From DASPJQ01 sp035299065 (GTDB lineage Bacteria > Bacteroidota > Bacteroidia > Flavobacteriales_D > UBA2798), in contig DATGXI010000158.1 of the NCBI GenBank assembly GCA_035299065.1, positions 16,585 through 80,584 of the forward strand: a stretch of 64,000 nt of DNA. Reading direction: 5' to 3'. The translations under genes were made by a program, and so were the position numbers. Position 1 is the stretch's first letter; each line of letters begins with the position of its first letter. Shown here in pieces: positions 26,224 to 35,308 of this stretch. Under the pieces are notes generated by a model. The model saw only the letters and a list, made by a program, of their open reading frames with translations, was not told where the DNA came from and searched no databases.

Positions 26224-27102
26224 ATGGTGAAACAACTGGTACTTATGCTTACTATTTTCGGCTGCATGAATGGCCAGTTAAATGCGCAGTATTATGAACG
26301 TGCATCAGCTTTTTATAACACTTTGATTGGTGCATTTACAGGAGCAATTGGATCGGTCATAAATAAAAAAAAGGAAGAAAAGTGGTATGCCAGTTTAATA
26401 AAAGGATTTGGATTTGGGGCTGGTGGAGGAATGCTCATGTATTCAGGTAAAAAATTAAATCACCTGATTGCCGAAAATTCAAAACCCGTGTACGCATGGT
26501 TATCGCGTGCCGTTTACAGTGCAGGAAATTCGTTGGTAGAAAATGCTGCCGCTGGCAGAAAATGGTGGGAAGTATGGCACTATGATATTGGGTTTATTCG
26601 CCTCGAGTATCAGGCTGTAAAAGCCAGGATACAGCCACGCATTATGCCTTCTGTATTCTTAGGAACGTTATTTCTGGGCGCGCATGGTAAATTTGATATA
26701 CGAACCAGTTTTTTTTATGGAACACCCGTTTTCAGAACTCCCTCTATACATTATGCACAAAATCTGTACGCGTCAACACCTACCAATGGATTTTTAATGG
26801 TTGATACATTAACGGACAAAAATTTATTTTCAAAGATTTATGCGCATGAAATGATACATGCTTTTCAATTCCAGGATTTCTCAGGGGTTAACTATTTTTT
26901 TCAACCAATTACAAATAAGTGGAAATTAAAATCAACCCGTTTTGCAAAGTGGAGTAAGTGGATATACGGGGATTTGAATTACGAAATAATGGTGGTTAAT
27001 TATTTTTTCATTCAAAAAGGACATAAACATTTGAATTATTGTGAAAATTTTCTGGAGAACGAAGCAGAAACCCTTTCTACCGGGCAACCTGCATGTAAAT
27101 AA
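26224..27102 (+). CDS. exported protein with HEMIH zinc-peptidase motif
   Basis: 292 residues, not recognised as a family. Signal-like N-terminus QLVLMLTIFGCMNGQLNAQ, a glycine-rich hydrophobic stretch (LIGAFTGAIGSVI and GFGFGAGGGMLMY) around 32-80, and the HExxH motif His208-Glu209-Met-Ile-His212 in KIYAHEMIHAFQFQ. A Glu in the C-terminal FLENEAETLS (about residue 280) could be the third zinc ligand. This arrangement would suit a membrane-associated or periplasmic gluzincin-like peptidase, but a bare HExxH occurs by chance often. Convergent with the desaturase gene five bases away. Confidence 0.75.
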   Translation: MVKQLVLMLTIFGCMNGQLNAQYYERASAFYNTLIGAFTGAIGSVINKKKEEKWYASLIKGFGFGAGGGMLMYSGKKLNHLIAENSKPVYAWLSRAVYSAGNSLVENAAAGRKWWEVWHYDIGFIRLEYQAVKARIQPRIMPSVFLGTLFLGAHGKFDIRTSFFYGTPVFRTPSIHYAQNLYASTPTNGFLMVDTLTDKNLFSKIYAHEMIHAFQFQDFSGVNYFFQPITNKWKLKSTRFAKWSKWIYGDLNYEIMVVNYFFIQKGHKHLNYCENFLENEAETLSTGQPACK

Positions 27103-27107
27103 AGCGG

Positions 27108-28187
27108 TTATTGTTGTTGCTTACCCAGTGCTTTTAACGTGCGTATATGAGAACCAAGTGCATTTAAGAAAGTGCGGTTTTCGTTATACCGTAAACCAAA
27201 TTCTTTAGCAGTTTTTTCAACAATGGGTGAAATTGCCGGGTAATGTACGTGGCAAACGTGCGGAAAAAGGTGATGTTCTATCTGGTAATTTAAACCGCCA
27301 ATCCACCAGCCAAACCATCGGCTTTTGCGGCTGAAGTTGGCTGTGGTTTCCAATTCATGAATTGTCCATTCGTTTTCAATAATTCCATTTGTTGGCATGG
27401 GTTGGTCAACGTCTTCAACAACATGTGCCATTTGAAAAACGGTACCCATTACAAGCCCCGAAACGGCATGCATCACCAAAAAGCCTAACATTACAATCCA
27501 CCAGCTAAATCCTGAGAACACTATTGGTAAAATGAAAATTACCGACAAATAAATGATTTTTGCAAATATAAGCCGCGTCATTTCTTTTTTTGGTGTTGTT
27601 CCATGCTGCCTGGTTATGCCTGCTTTGTTGTACTTTATAAGTTGACTGATTTCTTTAAAAAACCTTGCAATTGACATTAAGCAATATAAGAAGAAGGCGT
27701 AAATATGCTGAAACCGGTGAATTTTTTTGAGCGGTGACTGTTTGGATAGCCTAAGTGATCCTTTGGGCTCTATATCCTCATCATATCCATCAATATTTGT
27801 AAATGTATGGTGCATAACATTGTGCTGTATGTGCCAGTTAAACATGTTTCCTCCAATAAAATAAATGGTCGATCCTACCAGTTTATTTAGCCAGCTTTTT
27901 TTTGAAAATGAACCATGAACCGCGTCATGCATTACACTCATGCCAATACCGGCCATGCCAATACCCATAAGTATTGAAAGAAGAAAAAATGCCCAGGCGT
28001 TGAAGGGAAAAATCAGGAATAAAATAAACGGTGTAAAGTAAAGCGAGAGCATGACAATACACTTAATCACCATTTTTGCGTTGCCTTTAGTGGAAATATT
28101 GTTTTTTGCAAAATAATCGTTAACGTTTTTGCGTAGTGTTGCGGTAAATTGTCCGCGATCTTTGTTGACAAACTTTATTGTTTTCAT
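27108..28187 (-). CDS. fatty acid desaturase (acyl-lipid or acyl-CoA)
   Basis: 359 residues from the ATG at 28187 (MKTIKFVNKDRGQFTATLRKNV), the conserved start of Bacteroidota homologues; the 16-residue extension is disfavoured. Membrane di-iron enzyme that adds a double bond to fatty acyl chains. Three histidine boxes are intact: HDAVHGS, HNVMHH and QIEHHLFPH; a fourth His region (MAHVVED) is also there. Four transmembrane stretches around 35-80, 115-135 and 185-235. Role in membrane fluidity is inferred; position specificity cannot be told. Confidence 0.93.
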   Translation of the reverse strand: MKTIKFVNKDRGQFTATLRKNVNDYFAKNNISTKGNAKMVIKCIVMLSLYFTPFILFLIFPFNAWAFFLLSILMGIGMAGIGMSVMHDAVHGSFSKKSWLNKLVGSTIYFIGGNMFNWHIQHNVMHHTFTNIDGYDEDIEPKGSLRLSKQSPLKKIHRFQHIYAFFLYCLMSIARFFKEISQLIKYNKAGITRQHGTTPKKEMTRLIFAKIIYLSVIFILPIVFSGFSWWIVMLGFLVMHAVSGLVMGTVFQMAHVVEDVDQPMPTNGIIENEWTIHELETTANFSRKSRWFGWWIGGLNYQIEHHLFPHVCHVHYPAISPIVEKTAKEFGLRYNENRTFLNALGSHIRTLKALGKQQQ

Positions 28188-28427
28188 GATCAGTATGGCC
28201 GGGGAAATTTCTTCCCGGGACTTTGTAAATTCCAAAAAAAGCTGATCAAAAAATATAAGCGATAACTTAGAGCCTTTGCGTCAACCAGGTTGGTTGTAAG
28301 TAATTTAATATAGTGCGTAATGCATTGCAAATATAGGTAAATAATACCAGTTATTAAAGCATATATACAGGCTTTTTACCATCTATTGTTAAACACGGGT
28401 AAAGCCTGCGGGTTCAATTGAATAGGA

Positions 28428-28460
28428 TTGCTTACTGGTTTTATAAATCCCTTATCTTTG
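28428..28460 (+). promoter_or_regulatory. promoter of the TonB-dependent receptor operon
   Basis: The 379-bp gap 28188-28566 holds no ORF. A -7 element TATCTTTG (28453-28460) is preceded 22 bp upstream by TTG (28428-28430), leaving a leader of about 100 nt before the receptor ATG. No clear promoter for the divergent desaturase was found. Confidence 0.5.
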
Positions 28461-28566
28461 AGCCTTGTCTTCATTCACCGGTTTTATACCGTTGTTTACC
28501 GGCAAACGTTGATTCCCCGCCAAAAAAGCATTGGCTGTATGTTGAAGGCCATTTAGTTTTGGCAAC

Positions 28567-30753
28567 ATGTTAGATAAAAAATTGATGAAAGCAGTTATAT
28601 ACAAAAGCCTTCTTGTTTTGCTTTTCACACTTGCTACTATTGGTGTGTTTTCACAAGCAGTAATTAATGGTAATGTAAAAAATCGTTCAGGAAAGCCCAT
28701 CGCGTATGCAAGTGTTGTTTTGAAAAATGCGCTTGAAGGAGCAATGACTGATACCCTTGGTAATTTTACACTCACAACAACTACTTATGGACAGGACACG
28801 CTATTGATATCGGCAATTGGGTTTGAAGATTATGTTAAACCAATTTTAATCGAGAATAAACCATATACACTCAATTATAAATTAACCGATGCTGTGTCGG
28901 AACTGGACGAAGTTGTTATTTCGGCTGGCACAATAGAGGCAAACAATGAACGTGTAGTGGCAGTTCTTAAGCCGCTGGATATTGTAACAACTGCGGGTGC
29001 CCTGGGCGATATTGCCGGAGCAATTCAAACTTTACCGGGCGTGCAACGCAATGGTGGTGATCAAACAGGTTTAATGGTACGGGGTGGAGATATAAGCGAA
29101 AGCGCAATGATTGTTGATGGTTGTGTGGCCCAAAACGCATTTGGAAGCAGCGTGCCAGGAGTTGGACAACGCAGCAGGTTTAATCCTTTCCAGTTTAAAG
29201 GAACAGCATTCAGCAGCGGTGGTTATACAGCAAGGTATGGTCAGGCACTATCATCTATACTTGATTTACAAACAACCGATTTACCCGATAAAAACAACAT
29301 GAACATTGGGGCCAATATGGCTGGTGCCTATTTATCGGGTTCAAAATTGTTTGGCAACAACGCGGTTGAGTTTTCGGGTAATTATACCAACGTGGCTCCT
29401 TATTTTGCATTAACTCCTGTAAACAATAGTTTTTACGATGTGCCCCAGGGTGGAAGTTTTTCTACACGATGGGTATCAAAATTTGAAAACAATAGTTGGT
29501 TTAAAATGAACTTCAGCCAATCATTCAATAAAATGGGGATTAACATTCCAGATCCAGCTGTTGCCGGTGAACGTATAAATTTTGGAATGAAAAATGAAAA
29601 TACGTTTTTCAATACGTCTTACAAGTACTGGAAAAATCCGCATTTGCGTTGGTTCACTGCTTTCTCATTCAGCAATAACACCGATGAGATTGAATGGGCC
29701 GGCATGAACGTGTTGCGTACGGATGGACGCGTACAGGGCAGGGGTGAAGTTTGGTATGAATTTGGCAGGCAGTTCAACATGCTGGCCGGAATAGATCTGC
29801 AGCGCATAAATTACATGCAGCGATTTGATACACTTGTAGGAAAGTATGATGAAATGCTTAGTGCAGCCTACCTTGAGTTTGAATATAAGCCCGCCCGATG
29901 GTTTGCCGTAAAGCCTGGTGTAAGGGCTGAATATTCGCAATTTATTGCACGTGCAAATGTAGCGCCAAGACTTGCGTTTGCCTTCAAAACAGGCCAGGCT
30001 TCGCAAATATCCTGTGCAGGAGGTGTGTTTTACCAAACCGCGGGTCCGCAATATTTACTACAGGGATATCGCCCCGGTTACCAGCAATCTGTTCATAGTA
30101 TGATTAATTACCAGGTCATGAAAAATGATCGTGTGTTCAGGATAGAAGCGTATTATAAATCATATGATCAACTGGTACGTGAAAATGGTGTAATGTATAC
30201 CCCAAATGCAAACAGGTTTTATTTCGGAACGGTTGATAATTCAGGAAGTGGTCATGCACAAGGCATTGATTTCTTCTGGCGCGATAAAAAATCGATCAAA
30301 AATTTTGACTATTGGATATCCTACAGTTTCATTGATACAAAACGGTTGTACCAGAATTATATTGATAAAGTAATGCCTGATTACGTTTCGCAAAATAACC
30401 TGAATGTCATAACAAAGTATTTTATTATGAAATGGCAAACCAATATTTCAGTGAGTTATAATTATGCAAGCGGAAGACCTTATTACAATCCTTCAAACCC
30501 CGAGTTTTTAGGTGACAGAGCCCCGGATTTCCATAATGTATCGGTTAGCATAGCCTACCTGACAACCATTAAAAAAATGTTTACAGTGTTTTACGCCAGC
30601 TTTGACAATGTTACCAACCAAAAAAATATATTGGGTTACCGTTATTCGGCCGATGGAACACAGGCTTATCCCATATTGCCGCCCATGTACAGGTCAATAT
30701 TTGTTGGGGTAAATTTATCGCTGACACAATTTAAACAAGACGAACTTCCTTAG
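28567..30753 (+). CDS. TonB-dependent receptor with carboxypeptidase-regulatory-like domain
   Basis: 728 residues. Signal peptide SLLVLLFTLATIGVFSQA, then a CarboxypepD_reg-like domain (VINGNVKNRSGKPIAYASVVLKNALEGAMTD, about 32-110), a plug domain (AIQTLPGVQRNGGDQTGLMVRGGDISESAMIVDG, about 150-185) and a 22-stranded barrel to the C-terminus. Start could also be the ATG at 28585, which gives a tidier signal peptide. No SusD partner follows, so it is not a polysaccharide-utilisation pair; substrate could be a siderophore, cofactor or peptide. The next gene starts 41 bp downstream. Confidence 0.92.
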   Translation: MLDKKLMKAVIYKSLLVLLFTLATIGVFSQAVINGNVKNRSGKPIAYASVVLKNALEGAMTDTLGNFTLTTTTYGQDTLLISAIGFEDYVKPILIENKPYTLNYKLTDAVSELDEVVISAGTIEANNERVVAVLKPLDIVTTAGALGDIAGAIQTLPGVQRNGGDQTGLMVRGGDISESAMIVDGCVAQNAFGSSVPGVGQRSRFNPFQFKGTAFSSGGYTARYGQALSSILDLQTTDLPDKNNMNIGANMAGAYLSGSKLFGNNAVEFSGNYTNVAPYFALTPVNNSFYDVPQGGSFSTRWVSKFENNSWFKMNFSQSFNKMGINIPDPAVAGERINFGMKNENTFFNTSYKYWKNPHLRWFTAFSFSNNTDEIEWAGMNVLRTDGRVQGRGEVWYEFGRQFNMLAGIDLQRINYMQRFDTLVGKYDEMLSAAYLEFEYKPARWFAVKPGVRAEYSQFIARANVAPRLAFAFKTGQASQISCAGGVFYQTAGPQYLLQGYRPGYQQSVHSMINYQVMKNDRVFRIEAYYKSYDQLVRENGVMYTPNANRFYFGTVDNSGSGHAQGIDFFWRDKKSIKNFDYWISYSFIDTKRLYQNYIDKVMPDYVSQNNLNVITKYFIMKWQTNISVSYNYASGRPYYNPSNPEFLGDRAPDFHNVSVSIAYLTTIKKMFTVFYASFDNVTNQKNILGYRYSADGTQAYPILPPMYRSIFVGVNLSLTQFKQDELP

Positions 30754-30794
30754 AAATTTAAGATATAAAATTTAAGAAAATAAAAACAAAAAAA

Positions 30795-31457
30795 ATGAAA
30801 GCACTTATTAAAATCGCTGCCTCGCTATTGTTGACTGCAGGCAGTTTTGCAGCAAATGCACAGGACATGGAAGCCTACCTGTCAAAATCGTGCAAACAAC
30901 TTGACACGGCCAAAACCCTTGAGCAGGTTAATAAGGCTTCGTCTTCATTTGATATATCGGCCATGAAATGGAGTAAAGAATATATTGCTAATTATTACGC
31001 TGCATATTCAAAAACAATTCTTTCGTTTATGTATCCCGAAGCAGACATGAAAACAAAAGATCTTGTACTGGACCAGGCCGATAAGTATTTCGAAAAGGCA
31101 AAAGCGCTTGCGCCTGAAAGTGATGAAACCTATGTGTTGGCAGCGTTGCTTGCACAGGCCCGCATGTCGGTTGACGGGCAAAACCGCTGGATGAAATACG
31201 GAAAGATATTTGAAGAGAACCTGGAAAAAGCAAAAGCCATTAATCCGGAAAATCCACGTATTTATTATTTAAAAGGAACCTCTACATTTTATACCCCTAA
31301 AATGTTTGGTGGAGGAAAAAAGAATGCAAAACCCTATTTTGAAAAGGCAAAAGAATTATACGCTAAACAAGACACTACTTCGGTGTTAAAACCAATATGG
31401 GGGTCTGTTCAAACCGATTATTTTATTGGAGAGTGCAGCAACGAGGACAAGGATTAG
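30795..31457 (+). CDS. exported TPR-like protein
   Basis: 220 residues. Signal peptide LIKIAASLLLTAGSFAANAQ. Helical repeat content: ADKYFEKAKALAPESDETYVLAALLAQAR and KAKAINPENPRIYYLKGTSTF are TPR-type units around 95-125 and 145-170. Sits directly after the TonB-dependent receptor (41 bp) and before a hydrolase gene, probably as one operon. May be a periplasmic accessory to receptor function; not shown. Confidence 0.8.
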   Translation: MKALIKIAASLLLTAGSFAANAQDMEAYLSKSCKQLDTAKTLEQVNKASSSFDISAMKWSKEYIANYYAAYSKTILSFMYPEADMKTKDLVLDQADKYFEKAKALAPESDETYVLAALLAQARMSVDGQNRWMKYGKIFEENLEKAKAINPENPRIYYLKGTSTFYTPKMFGGGKKNAKPYFEKAKELYAKQDTTSVLKPIWGSVQTDYFIGECSNEDKD

Positions 31458-31492
31458 TCTTTATGCATAAAACGAATAAATTCCTGATTGAT

Positions 31493-32413
31493 ATGAAGAG
31501 CTTTTTTTTGTTGATTGCATGGCTGTTGTTTTTTAGCAGGCCTGGAAATACCCAGGAAGTTACCGTTACCTTGCATTCAATTTTTAATGGAAATGCATCT
31601 GTCAGGTATAGTGTTTGCGGAAATGGAAAGCCTGTTTTGATTGCCAATGGCGGGCCCGGATTTTCAAGCTGGCACATGCAGGAGTTTGCGAAAAACCTTT
31701 CAAAAAAGGGATTTAAGGTCATATTATTTGATCAACGCGGAACAGGTAATTCAAAAGTGCCTGCTTACGATTCATTGAACATAACACTTGACCTGGTTTT
31801 GGAAGACATGCAAAAAGTAATTGAACAAGAGGCAAAAGGCAAGGCAATTGTAATGGGGCATTCTTTTGGAGGAATACTTGCCATGAGTTTCGCTGCAAAA
31901 TACCCTGCCATGGTTGAAAAACTTGTTTTATGCTCATCAGCAGGAATTAATCTTGATTTTCTTAATTATTTTGGCGACAATATTTTTCAGCGGTTACAAC
32001 TCGTAAGCAACGATACGGCAGCGATCCCGGTAACAGTAAAAGAAAGAGAAGATGCGTTTTATGCCATGCTTAAAGCAAATGCGCCTGCTTACTTTTACGA
32101 CAAAAAAAATGTTGCTGAGTTTACTGATATACTAACAATTCCCGGGTCTTATTCTCCCGAATACAATTCATTAATGTGGTCTGATCTTTTTCGGATCAAG
32201 TATGATTTGACGAAAGGATTTAAGGGGTTTAAAAAACCGGTGTTGGTTATACAGGGCCGTCAGGACATTCTTGGAGATGAAACAGCCATTCGTATTAGCC
32301 AGTCAATTCCTGGTTCCAAACTTGTTTTTATGAATCGTTGCGGGCACGTTCCCTGGATGGACGCGCCCGAAGATTTTATGCGGGAATTGGAAATGTTTCT
32401 GAATCAAAAATAG
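31493..32413 (+). CDS. secreted alpha/beta hydrolase (S33 prolyl-aminopeptidase-like)
   Basis: 306 residues from the ATG at 31493, which opens a clear signal peptide SFFLLIAWLLFFSRPGNTQ; earlier in-frame starts overlap the upstream gene. The oxyanion motif NGGPGFSSWHM is the HGGPG-type signature of family S33, the nucleophile Ser124 is in VMGHSFGG, the acid is probably Asp in VIQGRQDILG, and the base His in CGHVPWMDAPE. Probably cleaves N-terminal proline or small esters in the periplasm. Third gene of the receptor operon; convergent with the next gene one base away. Confidence 0.9.
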   Translation: MKSFFLLIAWLLFFSRPGNTQEVTVTLHSIFNGNASVRYSVCGNGKPVLIANGGPGFSSWHMQEFAKNLSKKGFKVILFDQRGTGNSKVPAYDSLNITLDLVLEDMQKVIEQEAKGKAIVMGHSFGGILAMSFAAKYPAMVEKLVLCSSAGINLDFLNYFGDNIFQRLQLVSNDTAAIPVTVKEREDAFYAMLKANAPAYFYDKKNVAEFTDILTIPGSYSPEYNSLMWSDLFRIKYDLTKGFKGFKKPVLVIQGRQDILGDETAIRISQSIPGSKLVFMNRCGHVPWMDAPEDFMRELEMFLNQK

Positions 32414-32414
32414 G

Positions 32415-34439
32415 TTACTCAACAACCAGCTTTCTTACAGTTCTTTTGTTGTTCTGATAAATTTCCAGTAAATAAAGACCTGTTTCAAGCTTATTGGTGT
32501 TTAATAAAATGTTCTCAAATCCGCTCTCGAATTCTTTTGTAAGTACTATTTTACCATTGTATTCTTTAATGTAAATACGCGAACTGCTTTCAGGCGAAAG
32601 GTTTGTTACCGAAAGCGTGCTTCCGCGTTGTAGGGGAACAGGATAAATTTTAACCTCGTTTAAATTCAAACCCGTTTCAGAAACGCCAATACCGCCAGGT
32701 ACCGCCAGCGTGTCATATTTGGCAAACGTAAAAACACCAAATAGCTTCTGGCTTTCGCTGCTTTCAACAATACCATTGCCTCCTCCAAGACAACTTCCGT
32801 CATTGGTAGATTTAACATTTACCCAGGCAGCTCCGGTCCATCGTGCAAACGTAAGCGTTTTGCAATCGTATATGTTGCTTTCTGATGCATTGAACCAGTT
32901 TATTTTAACGAAAGCACTATCAACGGCAAGACCTTTTTCCAGCCGCCAGTATTCAAGCGTATCAATCTTAACAAGCGGTGAAATATATGGAATCGTATCC
33001 GGATACATGGTTCGGTGATAAGAGGCTGTAAAATCACTGATTGGTGAAGCCGGTGGACCAATGTGAATGGGCATGTACTTTCCTTTATGACCAACAGGGA
33101 ACATAAAACCGGTATTTCCAATTTTTCGTATGGGTCCGTTTACATAGCTGCTGTCTGACCCACCCAGTGAAACCGCGTTTAGTTGCATTAAAGGCATCAT
33201 GGCAGTTGTTGTATATAAAATACCTTGTTTCATGTATAAAAAGCTTTTTACACGAACATTGTTTGTGAGCCAAACTCCCATATTGCAATTAATGACAAGC
33301 CCATTGAATGAGGTAATGCTGATACCTCCAATATTTTGAGGTATTGTTCCTTTCATAACAATGCTGTTTACCGTGTCATTGTAAAAACCATTGTTAATGA
33401 AATCGCCATGTACACAAATGCTGTCGGGTGAAACATGCCGCAACGTATCGCCTGTATCAATTGAAAGATGATGAAAACGGTATTTGCCATTGCCCTGTAA
33501 TGTTGTAATGCCGCTGAAAACAGCACTGGCATTTTGTACATGAAAAACACCATTGTTTTCAACCGAGGCTATTCCTGAAAAGGTGAATAAAACTGAATCA
33601 TTGAGTTTAATACTGTCAGTAAGGCTTTTCAGGTAGATGTGCTCGCCATTGTAATGGATCTGGGCCTTTCCATTGGCTTCAAAGTTCATGTGAACTGTTC
33701 CTGTAGGGTCATTTATGATTTGATGATTAAATGTTGCAACGCCATCGTTAATGATGAAAGATGGTTTCCCAAATCCGGGAAATTCTCCAAACCACAGTAA
33801 ATCTCCGTTTACCGTTAAATTGCCATTGTTCATCTTGAACGAGGGGTTAAAGGCACCTGTTTCACATTCAAGTTCAAAGTCAGTGGTGATCAATGTTCCG
33901 TTATTCATCACAAATGAACTGGAAATTTCTCCCAATCCATCGCCAATGGCCAATACTTCGCCAGCATTCACCATGCCGGTATTCAACTCAGCAACGGCTC
34001 CACTTTCAATAATCAGCCGCTGGTTGCATAAAATTGTACCACCATTAATTACCAATTCAGCTTCATCGCCAACAATAATCCGTCCGTTGCTGCCCGTTCC
34101 GGCTGCGTGTAAAATTCCTCCCGTTGCAAAAACTTTTGTTCCTGCACCAAGTATTTCAATATTATCACTGGTATATATATTGTCCTGTATAGACAACAAA
34201 GCTCCATTTTGGACCACGAGTGAAGCGGGTGCAAAAACCGAAGCAGTGGAAATGATAGGAGAAACTGCTGCCCCCGAGTAATTTACCGGGTCAATTAAAA
34301 TATCTTCATCGTTCAATGGCCATTCGCTCCAGTTGGCAGGATTATTCCATTCTGAGTTCACGTTGCCGGTCCAGTTTTGTGAAATAGCCTGGTTGTAAAA
34401 AAGTGTAAAAAGTAAAATGGTAATTGTATAATTTTTCAT
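32415..34439 (-). CDS. T9SS-secreted surface protein with type A sorting domain
   Basis: 674 residues from the ATG at 34439 (KNYTITILLFTLFYNQAISQ); the apparent longer start is a TTG. After the signal comes NWTGNVNSEWNNPANWSEWPL, the module typical of Bacteroidota adhesin-like proteins, then a long repetitive region of short beta-strands (VVQNGALLSIQD, VINGGTILCNQ, FVMNNGTLITTD, FKMNNGNLTVNGD, FIINDGVATFNH) that fits a right-handed beta-helix over about 60-280. The C-terminus IYPVPLQRGSTLSVTN to KLVVE is a type A T9SS sorting domain, so it should be exported across the outer membrane and anchored or released. Binding target unknown. Confidence 0.9.
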   Translation of the reverse strand: MKNYTITILLFTLFYNQAISQNWTGNVNSEWNNPANWSEWPLNDEDILIDPVNYSGAAVSPIISTASVFAPASLVVQNGALLSIQDNIYTSDNIEILGAGTKVFATGGILHAAGTGSNGRIIVGDEAELVINGGTILCNQRLIIESGAVAELNTGMVNAGEVLAIGDGLGEISSSFVMNNGTLITTDFELECETGAFNPSFKMNNGNLTVNGDLLWFGEFPGFGKPSFIINDGVATFNHQIINDPTGTVHMNFEANGKAQIHYNGEHIYLKSLTDSIKLNDSVLFTFSGIASVENNGVFHVQNASAVFSGITTLQGNGKYRFHHLSIDTGDTLRHVSPDSICVHGDFINNGFYNDTVNSIVMKGTIPQNIGGISITSFNGLVINCNMGVWLTNNVRVKSFLYMKQGILYTTTAMMPLMQLNAVSLGGSDSSYVNGPIRKIGNTGFMFPVGHKGKYMPIHIGPPASPISDFTASYHRTMYPDTIPYISPLVKIDTLEYWRLEKGLAVDSAFVKINWFNASESNIYDCKTLTFARWTGAAWVNVKSTNDGSCLGGGNGIVESSESQKLFGVFTFAKYDTLAVPGGIGVSETGLNLNEVKIYPVPLQRGSTLSVTNLSPESSSRIYIKEYNGKIVLTKEFESGFENILLNTNKLETGLYLLEIYQNNKRTVRKLVVE

Positions 34440-34641
34440 AAGCAATTGTATTAACTGGATTCATATCCATTGTTTTAAACTATAATAACACCAATTGCAA
34501 TGCCATACGGCTAGTTGTTCGGTTTGACCAGATTAAGTTTTTAAAGAGTGAGAATAACGTGAAAAAATTACCAATTTGAAATGGGGGGACCTATACAAAT
34601 AAACATGCCAAAAAAGAATATTTTTAACAGAACATTATAAC

Positions 34642-34655
34642 TGAATGAACATTCA
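34642..34655. promoter_or_regulatory. TetR operator upstream of the tetR-MFS operon
   Basis: TGAATG-AA-CATTCA, a palindrome of the size and type bound by TetR dimers, lies two bases before the -7 element. A variant sharing GAATGTTCA with its reverse complement occurs at 35264-35272, between the regulator and transporter genes. Confidence 0.6.
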
Positions 34656-34657
34656 TT

Positions 34658-34665
34658 TATATTTG
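34658..34665 (+). promoter_or_regulatory. -7 promoter element of tetR
   Basis: TATATTTG matches TAnnTTTG, nine bases before the ATG at 34675, so the leader should be about 5 nt. No good -33 is visible; the operator occupies that spacer. Confidence 0.6.
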
Positions 34666-34674
34666 TAGCGCAAT

Positions 34675-35262
34675 ATGCGTACTAGGGATACAAATAAAGA
34701 ACTGGCTGTTAGGGATAAAGCCTTGAAAATGATTGTGAAGGAGGGTTTTGACGGACTTAGTATGCAGAAATTGGCCAGGGAGGCAGGGGTTTCTCCTGCC
34801 ACCATTTATATCTATTTTAAAAACCGTGAAGATTTATTGCATAAGTTATTTGCTGACGTGCAGGACAAGTTCAGCGATGTAGCGTTAAAAGGATTCGATC
34901 CCGCCATGTCGTTGGAAGATGGGTTATGGTTGCAGTGGAAGAACAGGTTGAATTTCATTTTAAAATACCCCGTTCATTTTAGTTTTCATGAACAATTTGG
35001 ACATAGTCCGCTTGTAAATCATAAATCGGTTAAGCTGGCTGTATTCAAGGAAAACATGCGGAACTTTGTTGCAAAGGCGATGAAGGAAGGGGAGATAAAA
35101 AAAATGGAACCTGAAATTTTCTGGTCCATGGTATACGGCCCTTTTTATGCGCTGGTTAAGTTTCATTTAAATAAAAAAAACTTTACCGGAAAGAAATTTG
35201 AAATAACAGAAGCAAAAATGCGTCAAGCCTTTAATATGGTTATGAAGGCGCTTAAAGGATAA
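34675..35262 (+). CDS. TetR family transcriptional regulator of the MFS gene
   Basis: 195 residues. Helix-turn-helix ALKMIVKEGFDGLSMQKLAREAGVSPATIYIYFKNREDLLHKLF at residues 16-59. Its gene is 46 bp upstream of an MFS transporter gene, and a palindromic operator overlaps its promoter, the standard layout of an autoregulated drug-efflux pair. The C-terminal ligand-binding half is divergent, so the inducer is unknown. Confidence 0.93.
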   Translation: MRTRDTNKELAVRDKALKMIVKEGFDGLSMQKLAREAGVSPATIYIYFKNREDLLHKLFADVQDKFSDVALKGFDPAMSLEDGLWLQWKNRLNFILKYPVHFSFHEQFGHSPLVNHKSVKLAVFKENMRNFVAKAMKEGEIKKMEPEIFWSMVYGPFYALVKFHLNKKNFTGKKFEITEAKMRQAFNMVMKALKG

Positions 35263-35308
35263 GGAATGTTCACTTAACAAAGATTATTAAAAACTGAAAA
35301 TAGCTCAG

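Noticed and set aside
28567..31457. SusC/SusD polysaccharide-utilisation locus
   Set aside because: The receptor is shorter than SusC proteins (728 against about 1000) and is followed by a TPR protein and a hydrolase, not SusD.
33751..34281. 176-codon plus-strand ORF
   Set aside because: Shadow of the T9SS-secreted protein gene on minus; no recognisable protein and Ser/Pro-rich antisense composition.
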